From Cynocephalus volans (Eukaryota; Chordata; Mammalia; Dermoptera; Cynocephalidae), in NCBI RefSeq assembly GCF_027409185.1, contig NC_084463.1, forward strand, positions 156,724,369-156,788,368: a stretch of DNA of 64,000 bases, in the 5' to 3' direction. The first letter of the stretch is position 1; each line of letters begins with the position of its first letter. The position numbers and the translations under genes are program-made. The notes under the pieces are model-generated. The model was not told where the DNA came from. It saw nothing but the letters and a program-made list of their open reading frames with translations, and did not search any database. Below are positions 1-12,794 of this stretch, in pieces.

Positions 1-154
1 ACTGATGAGCAGGTGGTTGGTGATCACCAGAGCTGTGCACAGGGAGGAAGTACACGTTTCTAGCTTTGTTGAGCTCCAGGGTTCCTGCAGAACCTCCTTA
101 TGTGTCCTGCCTGCCCTTCAGTGTCCCTGGCTAAGGAGGGAAGGGAAGGGAACT

Positions 155-350
155 AGCCTTTATATAATTTCATTAAAGCCTCACAGCACTTCTAAAGACA
201 AGTTGTGTTAGGCCTATTTTATGGTTAAGAAAGTGGGCTCAGAGAGAGAAAGTAATTTGTCCAAGGTCAATTAGCTGTTTAGTCAGAAAACCAGAATTTA
301 GTATAGCTCAATCTGTCTCCAAAGCTCATGAACTTTCTATTAGAACACAC
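155..350 (-). repeat. MIR SINE relic
   Basis: Reverse-complement MIR pattern: tail-side text, then a degraded stretch ending in the core 'caaggtcaattagctg'. Old and diverged. Confidence 0.6.
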
Positions 351-552
351 TACCTCACTGCTGGAAATTTAATAGAAATCTACACTTGGAAAAGTTAGGA
401 CAAAGAAACTTGACAGTTCTGAGACATGGTCTCAGTTTCACATAGAGGGATAAGAAGCTGCCAGGTGCTTCCCTAAGTAAGCAGATCTGAACTTGTCCAC
501 CCAGAGTAGCTCTTGTAAGTAAGGAAGCAGTGCAGTGCACTGTTATAAATTC

Positions 553-745
553 AAATCCTGGCTCCGTTGCTTACTTGCTGGATAGATAAATTGACCTGAA
601 CCTCAGTTTCTTCAACTATAAAATGGGGATGATAATATTCCCTATCTCAACCAGTTGAGAAGATTAGATGAGATGAGGTAAAACATAGAGCTCTTACATG
701 GTACCTAGCACACAGAACACACTCTAAATATAAATGTCAGCATTT
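553..745 (+). repeat. MIR SINE relic
   Basis: Forward MIR order: 'tcaaatcctggctc', then 'cctcagtttcttc', then 'aaaatggggatgataat', then 'acctagcacaca' near the tail. Confidence 0.75.
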
Positions 746-2704
746 GGTCATGGCCTCCATCTGCCTAATACTTAGAACCTGTCCCCAACACATTTGCCTG
801 GCATGTCAGTGAGGTCATCATAGCTACATATAGGGCAGTCTCATCTGCAGGTTGGACAGCTGATCCTATTAAAGTAACTACAGAGTGTCTTACTGGCGAG
901 TGAAGACTGGAGAGAAAACAGACCCTGGTGACAAGACCTTTGATGGAAGAATCTAGCACTCTCACCTAAGCAAGGAGTGGGAGTGAGACTCGGGAGGCAG
1001 AAGCAGTGCAGATGAGAAGACGTCACCCTGGGAAGCTTACCGAAGATTCTGGCATTCTCTCAGGCTGCGTTTGATGTACTGTGGGGAGAATGTTAAACAG
1101 GCAAGAGAGTTTATATATAGAAATATATCTGGACTGTAAGAAGTGCACATGAATTGGCCAGTGACTTACCCGTTTATCCTGTGCACGTTATGCAACAAAC
1201 CCCAGTAGCCAAGTATGCAGTTTGGGCTTTTATCTTCCCTCAGGTTTGATCCCTTCTTACCCTGATTGTGTCTTATTTAACATAATGTTCAATTGCTGCC
1301 ACTTTCACCTGGGAATGGCATGCTTCTAAAGGAATTGTTTTCCTCCTAGGCTGCTGGCTTGTGTCAATTTTGAAAGTGAAGGATCTTGCTAACTTCAGCT
1401 GCTCAGTGTCAGGCCCAGGAGTGCTATGAAAACAGTTTTTCCCTTTATTAGGCATTAACTAAAACTAGGCCAGCCACAGTACATTTTTTAAAAATTAATA
1501 AACATACAGCAAGGGCCAGCAGCCCCCCAAGGATCCATGGTGAACAGAAGCTAGACTCATTCCTTTCAGTCTGACACATTGCTGCTTGCTGACCTCATTT
1601 GGAGCCTGCGCCAGGCAGATGAGCGTCTAGCCCTGCCCTGACCGATCTCAAGTGGTCTCGTGAGTCCTCTTGCATAGGCTGCCACGTGACACGTCAAACT
1701 GGGTCAGGAAAGGCCGCTCTCTTCTTGTTATTTCCTCTCTTAATCATTTTAAGTCTTAAAAATCCATAAGCCAAACACCTTGTGCCCAGGCTCTCCGTGC
1801 CTTAGCTGGAGTATATCTTTTGGGGGTCATTGTAGAGGCACCTCTTACTAGCTTTGAGCATTATCTGGAGGTCATCTGGTCTGTCTCTAGCTCCAGCCAG
1901 GGCAGCACCAGCACAAACCTGGTTCATATTTTTAAACATCACGGGGGAAAGAGATTCCACTGGGATAGTTGAGAGTCTCCCATTTATCCTTCAGTCCATC
2001 TGCTGCTATTGTGGCTAGATGGAGAGAAGAAGGCACCATGACAAACTCGAGCAGCCTTAAACGGCAAGCAGGTCTGTGAGATTTGGGCTGTCCACCCCCC
2101 TTATTATTACATCCTGTAGAATCCGAGGATGGTGGACTCTCCACCCTGTAGCTGTCAAGTTGGTGAAACTGATGAGCACCCAGTTAAGCCACCCTCTGAC
2201 ATCTCTGAGCCAGTGAGTCCTCTGGGAATGAGGAAGTGTTAGAATCTTCCCCAGTCTGAAAAATGGCATTGGTGGGATAGGTGGCTTAAGGCAAGTAGTA
2301 GCCTTTGTGGCTTTAAGAAATGTATGTCTGTTAGCAGTCTGTTAAGGGGATTGTAGACCGGTTTAGGCTACCCAAGACAACAGTCTTTAAAAAGGAAGAT
2401 GTGTAGAGAAGAAATCTGCCTCTTAACCTATAACCACAAAAGAAGAGCTAAATCTTTTACTGGGTCCCAGGTCTCACCTGACTCTATGTATTCCTTCCAG
2501 AGAGGAGAATGTTCTCTTTAAAAAGGGCAAGGTAGACACATCATTTTATGTAACTACACATCACAAAACGTAGTTTTGAAAAGCAAATGATGACACCAAG
2601 ATGTGTATTTTATTTCCCAGTGGATTTCTGGTTTTTTAGTTAGTATTTAATAAAATATTCACATTTGGTGATGACGTGGAACACATGTTTCAAGGAAATA
2701 GAGC

Positions 2705-2940
2705 AGAGTAGTTAAGAGCAGCTGTTTGGGTATCAGACCTAAATTAGAATCCTGGAGCTATCATTGATCAGCTGGGTGACCTTGGACAAGTTATTTAACC
2801 TCTCCACACTCTGTTTCTCATCTGTAAGAAGGAAGGAAAAAGAAGCTAGCCTCACAATGTGGGGTTAAGGACTAAATGAAAGCACATAAAGTGCTTTGCA
2901 CCTGACCTGGCACCCCAGTGGCCCTTGATGGTAATAGGAG
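2705..2940 (+). repeat. MIR SINE relic
   Basis: Forward MIR with 'gctgggtgaccttggac' and 'cctggcacc'. It lies immediately before a reverse MIR at 2950, making an inverted pair. Confidence 0.75.
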
Positions 2941-2949
2941 CTAACAGTG

Positions 2950-3150
2950 ACTGCCTACTGTGTGCCCAACACTGCTGAGGGCTTTACATGGATTATATCA
3001 CTTAATCTTCACAATAATACTATGAGATAGGTACAAGTATTCCTCTTTTTACAGATGAGGAAAATGAGGCTTGGTGAGAATAAGTTACTTGCACAAAGTC
3101 ACAGATGGGAGGTGGTGGGCCTCCAGGGCTCAGGCATTTAGGCACCATAG
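2950..3150 (-). repeat. MIR SINE relic
   Basis: Reverse MIR with 'tactgtgtgccca', 'tttttacagatgagg' and 'caaagtcaca'. Forms an inverted pair with the MIR just upstream. Confidence 0.75.
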
Positions 3151-3639
3151 GCTACACTGCACCGAAACATGAATACCATCTTCAATCCTTGTCTGCTAAT
3201 GACTTATCCTGGATCTTGTCTTGGTCCATGGAAGATTGCTGGTGTGAATGGCTTTGCATAGATTTAGCCTCCCTCTCTTGGTTATACAACCTTGGGGCCA
3301 TGACTCTCGTGGAGATAAGGTCACAGCCTCAACAGTTTCAGACTTGACCACCTCAGCCTTCTAAGAAGGACAAGTGCAACCTAGCTCTCCAGGTGAAGAT
3401 TTGGAGTTCGGAGACTTCCTTTGGATTTGGGGGATCCCAAAAGAAGGGTTCAAATTCTGCCCTACTTCAAGGGTTTCATCCTTATCCTGAGCAGCAGAGA
3501 TGAGGTCTGATGCTTTTTGGGTCTTCCCATCACTGGCTGACCTTTCCCTCCAAATGGGAGGCTGGCTTCAAGAGTTGTATGTGTCTGTCAGGAAGCCCAC
3601 ATGAACCTCCTTGCAGAGTCCTAAAATGAGAAGGGGTGT

Positions 3640-3722
3640 GACTGGCCAGTGCAGGGAACTGAACTCTGGACCTTGGTGTTATGAACGCCATGCTCTAACC
3701 AACTGAGATAACTGGCCAGCCC
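3640..3722 (-). repeat. tRNA-Ile-like SINE, single unit, old copy
   Basis: Reverse complement of one half-unit of the window's dominant SINE. It reads 'gaccttggtgttatgaacgc' toward 'taactggccagccc'. More diverged than the dimeric copies, so probably an early monomeric member. Confidence 0.7.
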
Positions 3723-3779
3723 CTCCCTTGTTCTTAAGAAAATGAAAACCCTTAATCTGACCTATAAGGGTCCTGCATG

Positions 3780-4175
3780 GCATGCCCACATCTTAAACCA
3801 GGCTCTCTCACAGTTTCTGTGCTCCAGCCTCCAAGATGATCCTTCAGCCTCTCTTCCTCTCCACAATCCTTCCCACCTCAGGGCCTTTGCACGTGCTCTT
3901 CCCTCTGCACAGAATACCCTTCCCTCCCTTCTCCTCTTCACCCCTACCCTCTTTCAGATCTCAGCTCAGGTGCCACTTCCTCAGAGAAGCCTTCCCTGAC
4001 CTCTCAATTTTAAATCCATGTGGTGATTCTGTGATTAGTGCCTGTTTCCCCACTGGACTCTAAGCTCCACAAGGAGCTTATATCTTTTTAAGCTTATCAC
4101 CTTATATCCCTAGTACCTGGCACATCACTTGGCACATAGGAGGTGTTCCTAATTATTTAAGAAATGAATAAGAAG
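3780..4175 (+). repeat. L2 LINE 3' end
   Basis: Typical L2 3' text in order: 'cagggcctttgcacgtgct', then 'cagctcaggtgccacttcct', then 'agaagccttccctgacc', ending in 'acctggcacatcacttgg'. Ancient mammalian LINE relic with no coding capacity. Confidence 0.85.
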
Positions 4176-4719
4176 ACCTAAGTCAAGTGATGGAACAATC
4201 TGATTTCAGAGCTCAAAGTAAATCTAACAGTGAGAGTTATGGGTCCTCAGGAGTCAGAGGCCTCTTGGGCCTCCTGCTGTGATGAAGTGTTTTTTCTTTC
4301 CCTCTCCAGTTCCAATAGTTCAGTGTGCCCGAAGGATTGGTCCCCAGCTTTCCAGGTGGCTAGGTGCTCTCTGACTGGGAAGAAGAGTTTTAATGAATTA
4401 GATCTGTCTCTCTCACTGTGGAAAGTGGAGAGTTCTTGGTTTCCTGCCCAGGCCTCTGGAAGACCCGGGATGTTAAAAGAAGCAAACTCCTGAACCCAGG
4501 TGTGCTTTTGGAAATAGATCCCAGGCTCCGGGATCCAACCACCCCTGCTGAGCATGAGCACTACATTTCTCCCAAGGAGGATGTGCTGAAGATGCAGAAG
4601 TAGCTGGCCATCCTAAGTGTCTGTGTGTGCACTCAGTACAACTCTCTCTCTTCTTTCTGACTCCCCGTTCAATCTGGTGGTCCTTAGAATCTCTCCCACC
4701 ACCTAGCCCCAACATGTGC

Positions 4720-5335
4720 ACATGTACCATCAGTCACTGAATCACAGAGATACGTCCTGAGAAATGTGTTGTTCAGTGATTTCGTCACAGCACAAATATC
4801 ATAGAGTGCACCTACACAAACCCAAATGGTATAGCACACCCAGGCTATATGGTATAGCCTATGACTCCTAGGCTGCAAACCGCATAACATGTTACTGTAT
4901 TGAGTACCGCTGGCAATTGTATCACAATGGTAAGTATTTGTGTATCTAAACATAGAAAAGGCACAATAAAAATACAGTCTAAAAGATACAACATGGTGCA
5001 CCTGTATGCTTGCCATGCGTGGAACTTGCAGGACTGGAAGTTGCGCTCACTGACTGGATCAGTGAGTGGTGAGTGACCACGAAGGCCTCAGACATTACTG
5101 TGCACCACTGTAGGCTTTGTGAATACTCTGTGCTTAGGCTACGCTACATTTTTAAAAATTGTTTTTCTTTCTTCAATATAAATTAACAGTTTACTGTAGC
5201 TTTTTTACTTTATAAATGTTTTTTAACTTCTTGACTCTTTTGTAATAATACTTAGTTTAAAACACAAACACATTGTACAGCTGTACAAAAATATTTTCTT
5301 TCTTTATATCCTTATTCTATAAGCTGTGCCTAAAA
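4720..5335 (+). mobile_element. Tigger-type DNA transposon fossil
   Basis: The text around 4850-4970 (the 'ggctatatggtatagcc' region and 'tggtaagtatttgtgtatc') and 5270-5330 ('cattgtacagctgtac', 'ctttatatccttattc') matches what I recall of a pogo-like Tigger element. The similarity fades after about 5335. No transposase frame is intact. The exact subfamily is not assigned, and strand is only nominal. Confidence 0.6.
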
Positions 5336-6871
5336 GGATTTTCATCCATAAGGAGGCCAAATCCATGCCCTGTTTCAAGGCTTTCAAGGGACAGGATAAT
5401 AGTCTTGCTTGGGGGCAATGTGATGGGCTACAAATTGAAACCCTTTACATCTGGCACAGGGAGCATCCCAGGGCCTTCAAGCAGTGACAGCCTTACAGTT
5501 TGTATCTCTTCCCCTCTCCCCCGCCTCCTCTTCCCCACCATAACTTAAGTCCATAGGATCGTCTTTCTTAACATTTATCTTTGTACTGTTAAAGGTATTT
5601 TTACCTCTGACTTGATTTATCAGCTTTATCTAATATCTTTGGACTTGGCTATTACAGATGGAGCAGTCCATGCGCTTATTCTTACCTCCCATCAGGGTGG
5701 TCTTCCCACAGCTCAAGGACTTCCTTCACCTGCTTGTTTCCTTCAAATATGGCATTTCTGTGGGTGTCTCCACGCAGCCACAGCTTTTTCTCTCTCCAAA
5801 GCGAACTGAGCTCAGGAGGCTTCTGAGCCTCTCCTGTATTCCCTGACCCCACCCTCTAGGATGACCCTCTCATGTTCAGGAGCTGAGTTTTGCTGCCACT
5901 TTCTGAGCTCTGCCATGGCTGGGCCCTCCTCAACACCTTCTGTTCCTTCTTTTCCACCAGCTTTGGTAAGCTCAGCTCTGTTTGATCTTAGTCCTGTTCT
6001 CAGTAAGTTCTTCCCCAATTTTATTTTTCCCAGTGGGCTCCTGTTTTGCTGGTCTTTCCAGGATCTGTCAGTCCCCACTGAGCTATCCCCTGTTGCTCCC
6101 TGCACTCTTTTCCTCGGGGCTGTGTCCAGTGTTTAGGCATCTTCTGTGGCTGCCTGCCCTTACTCGGCAGCATGTTGTTTAAGATCGAGCCATGTCACTG
6201 CATGCATCAGTAATTTGTTTATTGTTGAATGGTATTCCATTGTGTGACTCTACTATATTTAGTCAATCCGTTCTCCTCTTGACAGATGCCTGAGCTGTTT
6301 CCAGTTTGGGGCTATCATGAATAAAGATACTACAAACAAGTCTTTTTGTAAATCTATGTTTTATCTCTGTTCAGTATATATCTAGGAGTAGAATTGCTGG
6401 GTCATAAGGTAGGTATATGTCTGTTTTAAGAGAGTGCCAAACATTTCCAAAGTAAATGTACAATTTTTCATGCCCACCAATGATGTTTGGGAGATCCAGT
6501 TGCCCCACTACCTTGCCAACATTTGGTATTGTCAGTCTTTTAAATTTTATCCCTTCTGGTGGGTATGTAGTAGTGTCTCATTGTGGTTTTCATTTGCATT
6601 TTCCTGATAATTAATGATGCTGAATTTTTTTCACATGCTTATTGGCCATTCACATATCTTTTATGAAGTATCTATTCAAATCTTTTGCCCATTTTTAAAT
6701 CTGATTATTGTCATTTTATTATTGAATTGTAGGTGTTCTTTTTTCTTCATTTAGTTCTGCTCTGAGCTTAATTACTTCTTTCTTCTTGCCAACTTTGGGT
6801 TTAATTTGTTGTTGTTGTTCTAGTTCCTTTAGGTGCAGGGTTAAGTTGTTGATTAGAAATCTTTCTTCTTG

Positions 6872-7017
6872 GGCCGGCCTGTGGCTCACTTGGGAGAGTG
6901 TGTGGTGCTGATAACACCAAGGCCACGGGTTCGGATCCCATATAGGGATGGCCGGTTGCTCACTGGGTGAGCGTGGTGCTGACAACACCAAGTCAAGGGT
7001 TAAGATCCCCTTACCAG
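6872..7017 (+). repeat. tRNA-Ile-like SINE dimer
   Basis: Full dimer: a first unit starting 'ggccggcctgtggctcac' and a second unit starting 'ggccggttgctcactggg' and ending 'ccttaccagtc'. Inserted into the inner L1 fragment. It abuts an opposite-strand monomer tail to tail. Confidence 0.9.
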
Positions 7018-7018
7018 T

Positions 7019-7087
7019 CAGGGATCCAAACCCTTCACCTGGTGTTACAACAGTGGCTTCTAACCACCTGAGCTAACCAGCCAGTCC
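7019..7087 (-). repeat. tRNA-Ile-like SINE monomer, inverted against the dimer
   Basis: Reverse half-unit ending 'gagctaaccagccagtccc'. It follows the forward dimer with almost no spacer and no A-tail between them, forming an inverted composite. Confidence 0.75.
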
Positions 7088-7369
7088 CCTTTTCTTCTTT
7101 TTTGGTGTAGGCATTTATTGCTATGAACTTTCGTTTTAGATCTGCTTTTGCCATGTCCCATAGGCTTTGGTATGATGGGTCTCCATTCTCATTTGTCTCA
7201 AGGAATTTTTTAATTTCCCTTTTAATTTCTTGATTAACCCATTGGTTCTGCAGGTATTCTTTATATATCCTGCAAATCAGTCCTTTGCCAGATATATGTT
7301 TGCAAATATTTTTACACAGTCCTGTGGTTTGTACATTTTCATTTTTAAAAAAGATTTAATCGGCATTTA

Positions 7370-7482
7370 TTTATTTGTTTGCTTATTTATTCATTTTTGG
7401 CAGCTGCCTGTAAAGGGATCTGGATCCTTGACCTTGGTGTTAACAACACCGTACTCTAACACCAAGCTAAGCAGCCAGCCCT
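7370..7482 (-). repeat. tRNA-Ile-like SINE monomer
   Basis: Reverse monomer with a T-rich head (the A-tail on the minus strand, 'tttatttgtttgcttattt') and the half-unit 'gaccttggtgttaacaacac' to 'agcagccagccc'. Inserted into the outer L1. Confidence 0.75.
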
Positions 7483-8394
7483 CTATTTATTTTCTTAATA
7501 ATGTCTTTTGAAAAGCCAAAGTTTTACATTTTGACGAGGCCCAATTTATCCTTTTTTAAAAATGATTATTGCTTTTCGTCTTTTCTTATCTCCAAGTCAT
7601 GAAGGTATTTTCATATCTCAAAAGAATTTTCGGATGTGGTGTGAGGTAAGGTTGAAGTTATCTCTTTTTATTTTGCTGATATAGATACCCAGTTATTCCA
7701 ACATCATTTATTTTTAAAACTTCTTTTCCCATCATATTGCTTTGGCATCTTTATCAAAAATCACATCTATAACTGTAAAAACAAAGATAAAACAATGACA
7801 ATGTTACTAAACAACAAGAAATAAAATGTTTGAGAATAAAATGCAGGTAAAAGTTGTCTTATTGAATTAAAAATAAGTCTCAATGAGGAAAACGGAACTG
7901 ATTATGACTAGTCTGTAATAAAAGAGCCCTCAGTTTAATATCATTTGTACCTAAAATGAAGATGAAATTCTCCCTCAAAAGGCAATTCCCTTTTAAACTT
8001 TAATAATAACCAGCACTGAGAATGCCAAAGTCGTCTGTACATAGGTGAAGAGAGCAGGAGATTTTAAGTGCCTTCTCTGATACAAGTATTTATCATTTTG
8101 TCACATAAAAAATGGTTGTCAAGTTCACATAATGCTTTGTTGTAGTGATTCATGTGAAAATTCCGTGCTCAAAAATCCACAGCAGAGATGTCTGTCACCT
8201 ATATTGTCCATTGACAGTGACAGGAGGTTCAGGGAGCAGGAGCCTGGGGTCACTTGGCCTGTGTCCTGGTCAGTGTCAGGAAGAGAGTCAAGACAATGCC
8301 TACTTCGGCCTCCTTTTGCCAATCGATACCTCCTTTAGCCTTATCCCAAAACTAAAAATAGTGAGATGTGCTTAGTGTATGAAGCATGCTTCTA

Positions 8395-8590
8395 ATTTAG
8401 CTCATTTATTTCTCATAAAGAAAAGCAGAGGCTCTCTTGTCATCCTCACTTTAACTGGAAACTAAGGTGCAGAAAAGTCGTGCCCCTGCCCAAGGTGGCT
8501 TGGCTAGTTAGTGATGGATATGGGACTTGAAGCCAGGCAGTCTGGTTCCATGTCCAACCTTCTTAACTCCTCTGCTACATTGCCTTCTTG
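8395..8590 (-). repeat. MIR SINE relic
   Basis: Reverse MIR order with 'caaggtggcttggctagtta', 'ccaggcagtctggttcc' and 'cttcttaactcctctgcta'. Confidence 0.65.
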
Positions 8591-9504
8591 TAAGAAAAGG
8601 GGCTTGGCTTGCTGGTTAGACTTACTCTTTCCATTATGCAGTAATTTAGATATGCCACTTTAAATTAAAATAAAAAAAAACAAACCCCAAAACAAAAAGC
8701 CCATTTGTCCATATCCCTCCTAAAAGAACAGGGAGTGTGCCCCGTTTGGGAACTCTGCCATCACCCCTTCCTCGAGGCCACTGCCTGAGGCCACTTGACT
8801 TCTGGAACATCCACAACAGCCACAGCACTCTCTGATCTCCTCTGCAATCCCACCTGGACCTCGCAACTAACCCCTCATTACCTGCCTCGCTTTCTAGTGG
8901 ATGGTAGCACACAACATACCACTTATTAAATATGGCCTTCATGTATCCAAACAAAACTCTCCGATACAGCTTGAGAATGATATCCTCTAGGCGTTTCCTC
9001 CAAGAACTATCAGATATAAGTGAAGAAGCGACCTACACAGATCTGTGCTTTAGAAAGAGCACTCCAGCAGACTTCTGGGAAAAGGCATTGCAAGCAGAGG
9101 GAACTGCCTGGGCAAAGGCAAGGAGATGGGAAAGTGCAGGGTGTGTTTGGAGAGTATCGAAATGATTTGACTGGCGAGGATAGAGCAGAGGGCACCTGGT
9201 AGGAAAAGGTTAGAGATGAGGCTTGGAAAGGAGGATAGCAGATTTTATACATCACACTAAAACTTTTGCATTTAATTCTGGAATAGAATAATATTGTCTC
9301 ACATTTAATAACGTCTAAAAATTATGATGCTTAAAAATCAGGATGCACTAAATTGTACCTTGGTGATAAACAGGTCCAGTTTGGAGTTGTTCCAAATGAC
9401 ACAAGTCTATTTCTTTCTCAGCATGACCACTTTGTTGTCCTCACTCCAGGCCTCACAAAGGCAGAGCAGTTCCATCTGGAATATTGCAGGTCACAGTAAC
9501 AGGT

Positions 9505-9873
9505 TTCTTCTGCTCAGGCTGCCATAACAAAATACCATAGACTGTGTGGTTTAAACAAGAGAAATTAATTTTCTCACAGTTCTGGAGGCTGGAAAGTCTG
9601 AGGGTAAGGTTCCAGCTGGATGCAGTTTCTAGTGAGGGCTCTCTTCCTGGCTTGCAGACAGCCGCCTACTTGCCCTGTCCTCATATGGTGGAGAGAGAGA
9701 GAGACAGAGAGAGAGATCTTTGGTGTCTCTTCCTCTTATATAAGGACACCAGTTCTATCAGATCAGGGTTCCACCCTTATGACCACATTTAACCATAATC
9801 ACCTTCCTAAAGGCCTTCCAATACAGTCGCATGAGGGTTAGGGTGGAGATGGGGGCACAGTTCAGCCTATAGC
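9505..9873 (-). mobile_element. MaLR-type solo LTR (MLT1/MST class)
   Basis: Reverse complement of a mammalian apparent LTR. It carries 'gctgccataacaaaatacca', 'ctcacagttctggaggctgg', 'cttcctggcttgcagaca', 'ggacaccagttctatcag' and the closing 'cctatagca'. There is a short GA-rich simple repeat inside (about 9688-9716). No internal retroviral sequence adjoins it. Confidence 0.85.
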
Positions 9874-10224
9874 AGGAGGGAAACAAGAGCTCTTAAGGAT
9901 TGCACAATGGCAGCTAAATGCTCAGTGTAGAAGTGACACCCATTTCTGCTGCTTACAACTCACTGGCCAGAACTGATCACATGGTCCCCAGGGGAGCCAG
10001 GAAGTGCAGTCCCACCCCATGCCCATATGGTAAATAATCAGAAATAGAGGGCAAGCAGTGTTGATTTCCATTACTGTGATGATAAACATTTTTGAACCTT
10101 TACTATGTGCAGGCACTGGCCTACTGTTCTTCCATGGATTAGGCACTGGGGACCAGTTGGAGGTTTTAAACAAGGAAATGGCATGATTAGATCTGTCTGA
10201 AGTGGAGCTCAACAGGTAAGAATG

Positions 10225-10345
10225 AGACTATCCTAGCATTGAGCTCTGACCCCATCACTGATATGCTGTGTGACCTTACACAAGTGTCTTCATATCTCTG
10301 AGCCTCTGTGTGCACATCTATCTATAAAATGAGGACAGTACTTTT
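10225..10345 (+). repeat. MIR SINE fragment
   Basis: Forward MIR middle part: 'tgctgtgtgaccttacac', 'tctctgagcctctgtg', 'tataaaatgaggacagtac'. Confidence 0.65.
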
Positions 10346-11074
10346 GGCAAACTATATATATGAAGCACATAGAACTGTGACCTGGCTGTTGAAGAGGCAG
10401 CATTGCATCGTAGCTGAGCTGAGCTTGCAGGCTTTGGAATCAGCCAGGTCTGGGTTTGAATCTTGTCCTACTGCTTTTTATTCTCAAGGCCAAGGGCAGG
10501 TGTGCCTGTGTGCATGTGTGTGTGTGTGTGAGCACTTCCCATATGTCAGGCATTGTGCTAAGCAAGCATATTACATGGACTCTACTGGAACTGGAACCCA
10601 CGCACTATGCTAAGCGAACACATTACATGGAATTAATTAAATGGAATTAATTGGAATTCGAACCCAGGCTTCCAACATCCCTGCATGGCTCCCAGGCCCA
10701 CATGGAGAGATTATTTATGTGTAACTCTCTCCTACAACACGTTCCATGGGAGTAAGGACCCTATATTATGTTCTATTCTATCCTTTGTTTTAGGACAGTG
10801 CCTGGCATATAGTTGGCACTCATTAAATATTCATTGAGTAACTAACTGACTGATGGAATAAATAAAAGTGGAGGCTCTTTATGGAGCAGCCTCTACTGCA
10901 TCCAAGACCATTTAAATCTGTTGCTAATGGAGGCTGTTCATGAGACCCTACAAGTTAATGGAAAATATTTTGAGTGTTTTATGAGATTCCTTTAACATCT
11001 CAAACTTACCACATTTTCTAGATATTTCCTCTCCCTCCTACACATTATATAGCTACTGCCTTTCTAATAGAAAT

Positions 11075-11460
11075 GTGTACTAGTCAGGTTAGGCTATATT
11101 GTGATAATAAGTAAATCACCAAATCTCAATGACTTAACAAAGCAAGTTTATTTCTCACTCATGCCAAGTCCAATGTGAATTGGGCAACTCTTCAGGACAG
11201 CTCCTGCATGTGGTGACCCAGGGATCCAGGTGCTGCCATCTCAACATGTAGCCCCCAGAGTTGCCACCAAAGGGGATGAGAGACTATGGAGAACTCACAT
11301 CCATTCTCAATCCAGAAGTGACACTCACAGCCCTTGGGCCAACTAGCCAGGTGGCCCTGCAGAACTGCACACAGCCTGGGAAGTATGATTCTCTTTTGTA
11401 CCCAGGAAGGAGAAGAGAATTAGATCTGGATGAGCACTATAAGTCACCACAGTCTGTCCT
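11075..11460 (-). repeat. LTR-like dispersed repeat, family not assigned
   Basis: Reads like the reverse strand of an old eutherian LTR: 'ctcaatgacttaacaaagca', 'tttatttctcactcatgcc', then 'catgtggtgacccagggatc'. A related stretch occurs at 12795-13115 ('catgtggtgactcagtgatc'), so both are probably one family. Confidence 0.5.
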
Positions 11461-12104
11461 TCTGCTCTCCAAATACTGCATTTGATTCCCTCTACTTCCT
11501 ACACACAACACACATGAACCTTCTTTCCAAAAGAGAAAACTCTCAGCAATGTGCAGCCCCTGCCTCCCACCCAGGGTCCCGTGGGATGCCCACAGGTCTC
11601 TTTGTCAAGCCTCAGGCTCCCCTTGATCCAGAGATGTATGAATTTAGAAGACAAGTCATGTCCTCTCACCACATGCTTAGTATACGAATGTAGAGAAGGG
11701 ACAGGATGACCACAGTGGAGATGCCCATTGAGAAGGGGGGAGAATGGGAGGAGCCCAGTAGTCAGGTCTGGAATCTGGTTGGGCAGACATGGTGAAGGGG
11801 TTGGGGGAGTTCCTGACACTGCTGTCTGTAAGAAACTCCCTTCAGCATTGCTCTCAGGGGTGCTTGTCTCTGTCATGCAGAGACTTTCTTTTCCACAATC
11901 CTCTTGAACATATGAAGTGGAGACTATGTGCTCCACCCTCCTTGAGGGTTGTGTGGATTTCTCAGCCCACTTCCTGCCCACAGAAGTTTTAAGTCTTAAA
12001 TAGTCACAGGACCAGACTCATGGTTTCTTTGGCATTACCATCCTTTCAAAATTTCAGTAGGCCTCTCATCTGTCTGCTTCCAGGGAGTTCCATATGCCAG
12101 AATG

Positions 12105-12757
12105 TGATGGTTAATTTTATGTGTTAACTTGACTGGACCATGGGGTGCCCAGATATTTGATCAAATATTATTCTGAGTATTTCTACAAGGGTGTTTTTAA
12201 ATGAGATTAACATTTAAATTGCTAGAATGAATAAAGCAGATTGGATGGTGGGCCTCATCCAATCAGTTGAAAGCCTGAATAAAGCAAAAACAAATGACCC
12301 GCCCTTGAATAAAAGGGAATTCTTCCTGTCTGACTGCCTTCAAACTGGAACACGGGCTTTTTTCCTGCCTTTGGACTCAAACTAAAACATTGGCTCTTCC
12401 TGGATCTCAAGCCTGCTGGCCTTCAGACTGGAACTACACCATCAGCTCTCCTGGTTGTCAGGCATTTACCCTCAGACTTCAACTAAACCATTGACTCTCC
12501 TAGGTCTCCAGCTTACCAACCAACTCGCTGTAAAGGTCTTGGGACTTGCCAGCCTCCATAATTATATGAGCCAATTCCTTATAATCGCTCTCTCTCTCTT
12601 TCTCGCTCTCTCTCTCTCTCTCTTTCTCCCTCTCTCTCTAAATACATATATATGGTACTTATATCTATGTGTGTATGTATGTATGTGTGTATATATATAT
12701 ATACACACACACACATATCCTATTGGTTCAGTTTCTCTGGAGAACATTGATACACAG
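12105..12757 (+). repeat. LTR-like dispersed repeat with embedded microsatellite
   Basis: Begins 'tgatggttaattttatgtg' and ends near 'ttctctggagaacattgata', a common eutherian interspersed repeat whose family I cannot name with certainty. Near its end a CT-rich tract (12585-12640) and a TA/CA tract (12645-12720) have expanded inside it. Confidence 0.7.
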
Positions 12758-12794
12758 AATCACATCTTAATTTCTTTCCCAAGAACTTCTCAAA

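Larger units (their letters stand above)
6741..7251 (-). mobile_element. Inner L1 ORF2 fragment nested in the older L1
   Basis: On the minus strand, two pieces read as L1 ORF2-type protein and are separated by the SINE cluster at 6872-7087. The part at 6725-6870 reads 'ERFLINNLTLHLKELEQ'. The part at 7095-7250 encodes the preceding ORF2 stretch. Its downstream end lies at an internal A-rich run, 'gaagaaaaaa', consistent with priming at an internal A tract or with truncation. No intact frame. Confidence 0.65.
6140..7770 (-). mobile_element. L1 LINE 3' region, split by a second L1 fragment
   Basis: Reverse-strand L1 3' sequence at about 6140-6737 ('gaatggtattccattgtg', 'catttgcattttcctgat') resumes at about 7252 ('ctttatatatcctgc', 'tttgccagatatatg'). 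The break is flanked by near-identical decamers, aggtgttctt at 6731-6740 and aggtattctt at 7252-7261. That is the expected target duplication of the inserted fragment. The tail of the element runs on to about 7770. Confidence 0.75.

Noticed and set aside
6872-7017. tRNA-Ile gene
   Set aside because: The tRNA-like halves are part of a dispersed dimeric SINE with A-tail and target duplications elsewhere, not a standalone tRNA gene.
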